From an uncultured Clostridia bacterium (GTDB taxonomy: Bacteria; Bacillota; Clostridia; Christensenellales; CAG-314): a stretch of DNA of 64,000 nucleotides. The first letter of the stretch is position 1. Each line of letters begins with the position of its first letter. Both the position numbers and the translations under genes were made by a program. Positions 61,672 through 64,000 of this stretch are shown piece by piece. The stretch spans positions 1 to 64,000 of the forward strand of contig CANQPI010000006.1 in assembly GCA_947625725.1 (NCBI GenBank), in the 5' to 3' direction. Below the pieces are notes generated by a model. That model was not told the DNA's origin, made no database searches, and saw only the letters and a list, made by a program, of their open reading frames with translations.

Positions 61672-64000
61672 TTATTGTTTGTTTGCAAGCGCTTGATATT
61701 TCGCTACGCGCTCTTTGGCGTCCTGCTCGGATTTCGCAAACAAAGTTTCGGCAATTTCCGGTTTGGTCTTTGCAAGAGAGGAGTAGCGCGTTTCGCCCTT
61801 GATAAACTCTTGATAGTCGCCCGTCGGGTCTTTGCTATCCAAAGTAAAGGGGTTTTTGCCCTGCTCGATCAAGGTCGGGTTGTAGCGGTACAGTTGCCAA
61901 TATCCGCAATCGACGGCGCGCTTGATTTCTTCCTGACTCTTGCCCATGTTCAAACCGTGGTTGATGCAGGGAGCGTAGGCGATAACAAGGCTCGGTCCGT
62001 GGTAGGCTTCCGCTTCGGTGAGGGCTTTGACAAGTTGAGATTGATTTGCGCCCATACCTACTTGCGCAACGTACACGTAGCCGTAACTCATTGCCATCAT
62101 GCCGAGGTCCTTTTTCTTGACGCGCTTGCCCGCGGCGGCAAACTTGGCAACCGCGCCAGTGGGCGAAGATTTGCTTGCCTGTCCGCCCGTGTTGCTGTAC
62201 ACTTCGGTATCCAGCACGAGTACGTTCACGTCCTCGCCGCTTGCCAACACGTGATCCAATCCGCCGTAGCCGATGTCGTAAGCCCAACCGTCGCCGCCGA
62301 ATATCCACACGGATTTCTTGACGAGGCAGTCCTTTTCGGAAAGAATTTCCGCAACGAGTTTGTCGCAACGGCAACCGCAGTCTTGACATTCTTCCAAACG
62401 TTTGACGAGTTCGGCGGCGGCAACTTTGCTTTGTTCCGCGTCGTCTTTGCCTTCGAGCCAAGCGCGGCAAGCGGCTGCGCCCTCTTTCCATTTTTTCCAC
62501 TTTGTCGCAAGCAGAGTTATTTTTTCGACAAGACGGTTTCTGCGTTGATTGTAAGCGAGGTTGATGCCGTAACCGAATTCGGCGTTGTCCTCGAACAGGC
62601 TGTTAGCCCATGCGGGACCGTGACCCTCTTTGTTGGTGGTGTAGGGGCAAGTGGGTGCGGATCCGCCGTAAATGGAGGAGCAACCCGTTGCGTTTGCAAC
62701 TACCATTCTGTCGCCGAACAGTTGCGTAACGAGTTTTACGTAGGGGGTTTCGCCGCAACCTGCGCACGCGCCCGAGAACTCGAACAGCGGTTGTTTGAAC
62801 TGACTGCCCTTTACCGTTGCGGTGTTCAGCGGACTCGGCGTTTGATTTACGTTTTGGCTGAATTCCCAATTTTCCGTTTCATGCACGTCCTCTGCGGGGG
62901 TCATAACGAGAGCCTTGCCTTTCACGGCGGGGCAAACGTTTGCGCAACTTCCGCAACCCGTGCAGTCCAACGGACTTACCTGAATACGGAATTTTGCGCC
63001 CTTGACGCCTATCGCGGGTTTGGTAACAAAGCCTTCGGGGACGGGTTCGTTTTCGTCTACAAGCACGGGACGAATACACGCATGCGGGCAAACGAAGGAA
63101 CATTGGTTGCATTGGATACAATTTTCGGGTACCCAAACGGGGACGTTTACGGCTATGCCGCGTTTTTCGTACTTGGTGGTGCCTGTGGGCACAACTCCCG
63201 ATTCGTTAAACGCCGATACGGGCAAAGTGTTGCCCTTTTGCTCGGTTATGGGGCGAACGAATCTCTCGTAGTATTCGTTGTCCGTCTTTTCGGGCAGTGG
63301 CGCGCCCTCGGTAGTGGTTGCCCAATAATCGGGAACGTTCACTTGGTGCAGACCTTCCACCGCGCCGTCGATAGCGGCAAAGTTGGCGTCGATAACTTTT
63401 TGTCCCTTTTTGCCGTAACTCTTTATTACGGCTTGCTTCATGTAATCTTCCGCCTGTTCGTAAGGAATGATGTTTGCGAGTTTGAAGAACGCCGCTTGCA
63501 TGACCATGTTGGTGGACTTTGCGCTGCCCGCCTTGATCGCTATGTGCAGACCGTCAATGGTGTAGAAGTTGAGGTGTTTGCGCGCAATTTCGTTTTTCAT
63601 AAAAACGGGCAATTCCTTGTCCAATTCCTCGTCCGACCAGGAACAGTTGAGCAGGAACGTGCCGCCCTCTTTGGCGTCGGCAAGCACGTCGTAACGCGTG
63701 ACGTAACTTTGGTTGTGGCAGGCGATAAATTCCGCTTGATCGATGAGATAACTCGATTTGATCGGGTTTTTGCCGAAACGCAAGTGACTTATCGTCAAGC
63801 CGCCGCTCTTTTTGGAGTCGTATTCGAAATAGCCCTGAGCGTACAGATCGGTGTGGTCGCCTATGATCTTTATGCTGTTTTTGTTTGCGCCCACCGTGCC
63901 GTCGCTGCCCAAGCCGTAAAATTTGCAACGCGTTGTGCCTGCGGGAGCAACGTCGATTTGTTCCGTAACGGGCAAAGACGTACCCGTCACGTCGTCGTTG
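61672..64000 (-). CDS. nifJ: Pyruvate:ferredoxin oxidoreductase, 3' part (cut by window)
   Basis: The C-terminal 775 or so residues of a PFOR that normally has about 1,170-1,200; the 5' end lies beyond 64000. The visible order starts with the gamma domain (FYGLGSDGTVGANKNSIKIIG) and the EKR region. A two-cluster ferredoxin domain follows (CIQCNQCSFVCPHAC and CTGCGSCANVCP). The TPP-binding domain comes last, with ACAGCGETPYVKLVTQLFGDRMVVANATGCSSIYGG, GGDGWAYDIGYGGLDHVLASGEDVNVLVLDTEVYSNTGGQ and the Cys pairs of the C-terminal cluster. It oxidises pyruvate to acetyl-CoA and CO2 and reduces ferredoxin or flavodoxin, which marks an anaerobe. No frameshift is seen in this part. Confidence 0.96.
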   Translation of the reverse strand, partial: NDDVTGTSLPVTEQIDVAPAGTTRCKFYGLGSDGTVGANKNSIKIIGDHTDLYAQGYFEYDSKKSGGLTISHLRFGKNPIKSSYLIDQAEFIACHNQSYVTRYDVLADAKEGGTFLLNCSWSDEELDKELPVFMKNEIARKHLNFYTIDGLHIAIKAGSAKSTNMVMQAAFFKLANIIPYEQAEDYMKQAVIKSYGKKGQKVIDANFAAIDGAVEGLHQVNVPDYWATTTEGAPLPEKTDNEYYERFVRPITEQKGNTLPVSAFNESGVVPTGTTKYEKRGIAVNVPVWVPENCIQCNQCSFVCPHACIRPVLVDENEPVPEGFVTKPAIGVKGAKFRIQVSPLDCTGCGSCANVCPAVKGKALVMTPAEDVHETENWEFSQNVNQTPSPLNTATVKGSQFKQPLFEFSGACAGCGETPYVKLVTQLFGDRMVVANATGCSSIYGGSAPTCPYTTNKEGHGPAWANSLFEDNAEFGYGINLAYNQRRNRLVEKITLLATKWKKWKEGAAACRAWLEGKDDAEQSKVAAAELVKRLEECQDCGCRCDKLVAEILSEKDCLVKKSVWIFGGDGWAYDIGYGGLDHVLASGEDVNVLVLDTEVYSNTGGQASKSSPTGAVAKFAAAGKRVKKKDLGMMAMSYGYVYVAQVGMGANQSQLVKALTEAEAYHGPSLVIAYAPCINHGLNMGKSQEEIKRAVDCGYWQLYRYNPTLIEQGKNPFTLDSKDPTGDYQEFIKGETRYSSLAKTKPEIAETLFAKSEQDAKERVAKYQALANKQ

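Noticed and set aside
61254..61688. Minus-strand ORF of 144 codons and similar small ORFs at both window ends
   Set aside because: They translate interspersed repeats (for example the FSWGRK-type phrase on either strand) and have no ribosome-binding sites or family match.

Overview
The window looks like chromosomal DNA from an anaerobic, Gram-positive-type bacterium, probably a clostridial Bacillota and possibly one of the uncultivated gut orders. The reasons are an HrcA/CIRCE heat-shock operon, a SpoIVFA/SpoIVFB pair next to minD-minE, a nine-gene V-type (Ntp-like) ATPase operon, the order dnaG-rpoD-trmK-zinc ribbon, a pyruvate:ferredoxin oxidoreductase, lipobox surface lipoproteins and consensus sigma-A promoters. 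This is inferred from gene content; the exact lineage cannot be read from the sequence.

Layout. 1-608: interspersed repeats. 698-2728: hpf, floA and a small membrane protein. 2729-5671: a perfect 19-bp palindrome, a consensus promoter and a MacB-like ABC transporter. 5856-8040 (minus): a SHOCT membrane protein and a YDG-domain anchored protein. 8279-15917: a leader with a 38-codon ORF and a strong terminator, then a 2,460-residue Cys-repeat lipoprotein. 16011-16664 (minus): a truncated relative of that lipoprotein, cut at a 23-bp repeat array. 16698-19816: two AAA_14/DUF4143 ATPases bounded by 23-bp repeat arrays and a 51-bp exact direct repeat. 19914-24765: hrcA-grpE-dnaK-dnaJ. 24990-27852: padR, prmA, mtaB and a HIT protein. 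27856-29424: rpsU, an unknown gene and recX. 29705-32957: minD-minE-spoIVFA-spoIVFB and a convergent membrane protein. 33025-34862: a nadD-yqeK fusion, rsfS and a TSCPD protein. 34938-36695: a small BamE-like protein (minus) and sua5 behind a structured leader. 36704-45787: rpiB and the V-ATPase operon. 45839-48060: divergent lysR and malic enzyme. 48096-53604: surface or secreted proteins (DUF4886 lipoprotein, three-lobed binding lipoprotein, membrane-bound alpha/beta hydrolase). 53850-58034: dnaG-rpoD-trmK-zinc ribbon. 58218-58562: an eroded repeat-bearing ORF. 58684-60824: metallophosphoesterase and sirtuin. 60840-61671: a second, oppositely oriented copy of the repeats seen at the window start. 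61672-64000: the 3' part of nifJ, running off the window.

How the genes work together. Most of the window is housekeeping: protein quality control, translation and tRNA modification, division-site selection, replication priming and the primary sigma factor, and energy metabolism (malic enzyme giving pyruvate, PFOR oxidising it, V-ATPase coupling ion gradients and ATP). The accessory parts are the surface lipoproteins and the ATPase/repeat island. The points most worth a second look are the repeat arrays around the paired DUF4143 ATPases, the apparent attenuator in front of the giant Cys-repeat lipoprotein, two genes whose -10 boxes sit where a leaderless mRNA would start (recX and nadD-yqeK), and the 117-bp inverted repeat pair about 60 kb apart. 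No rRNA, tRNA or CRISPR array was recognised.
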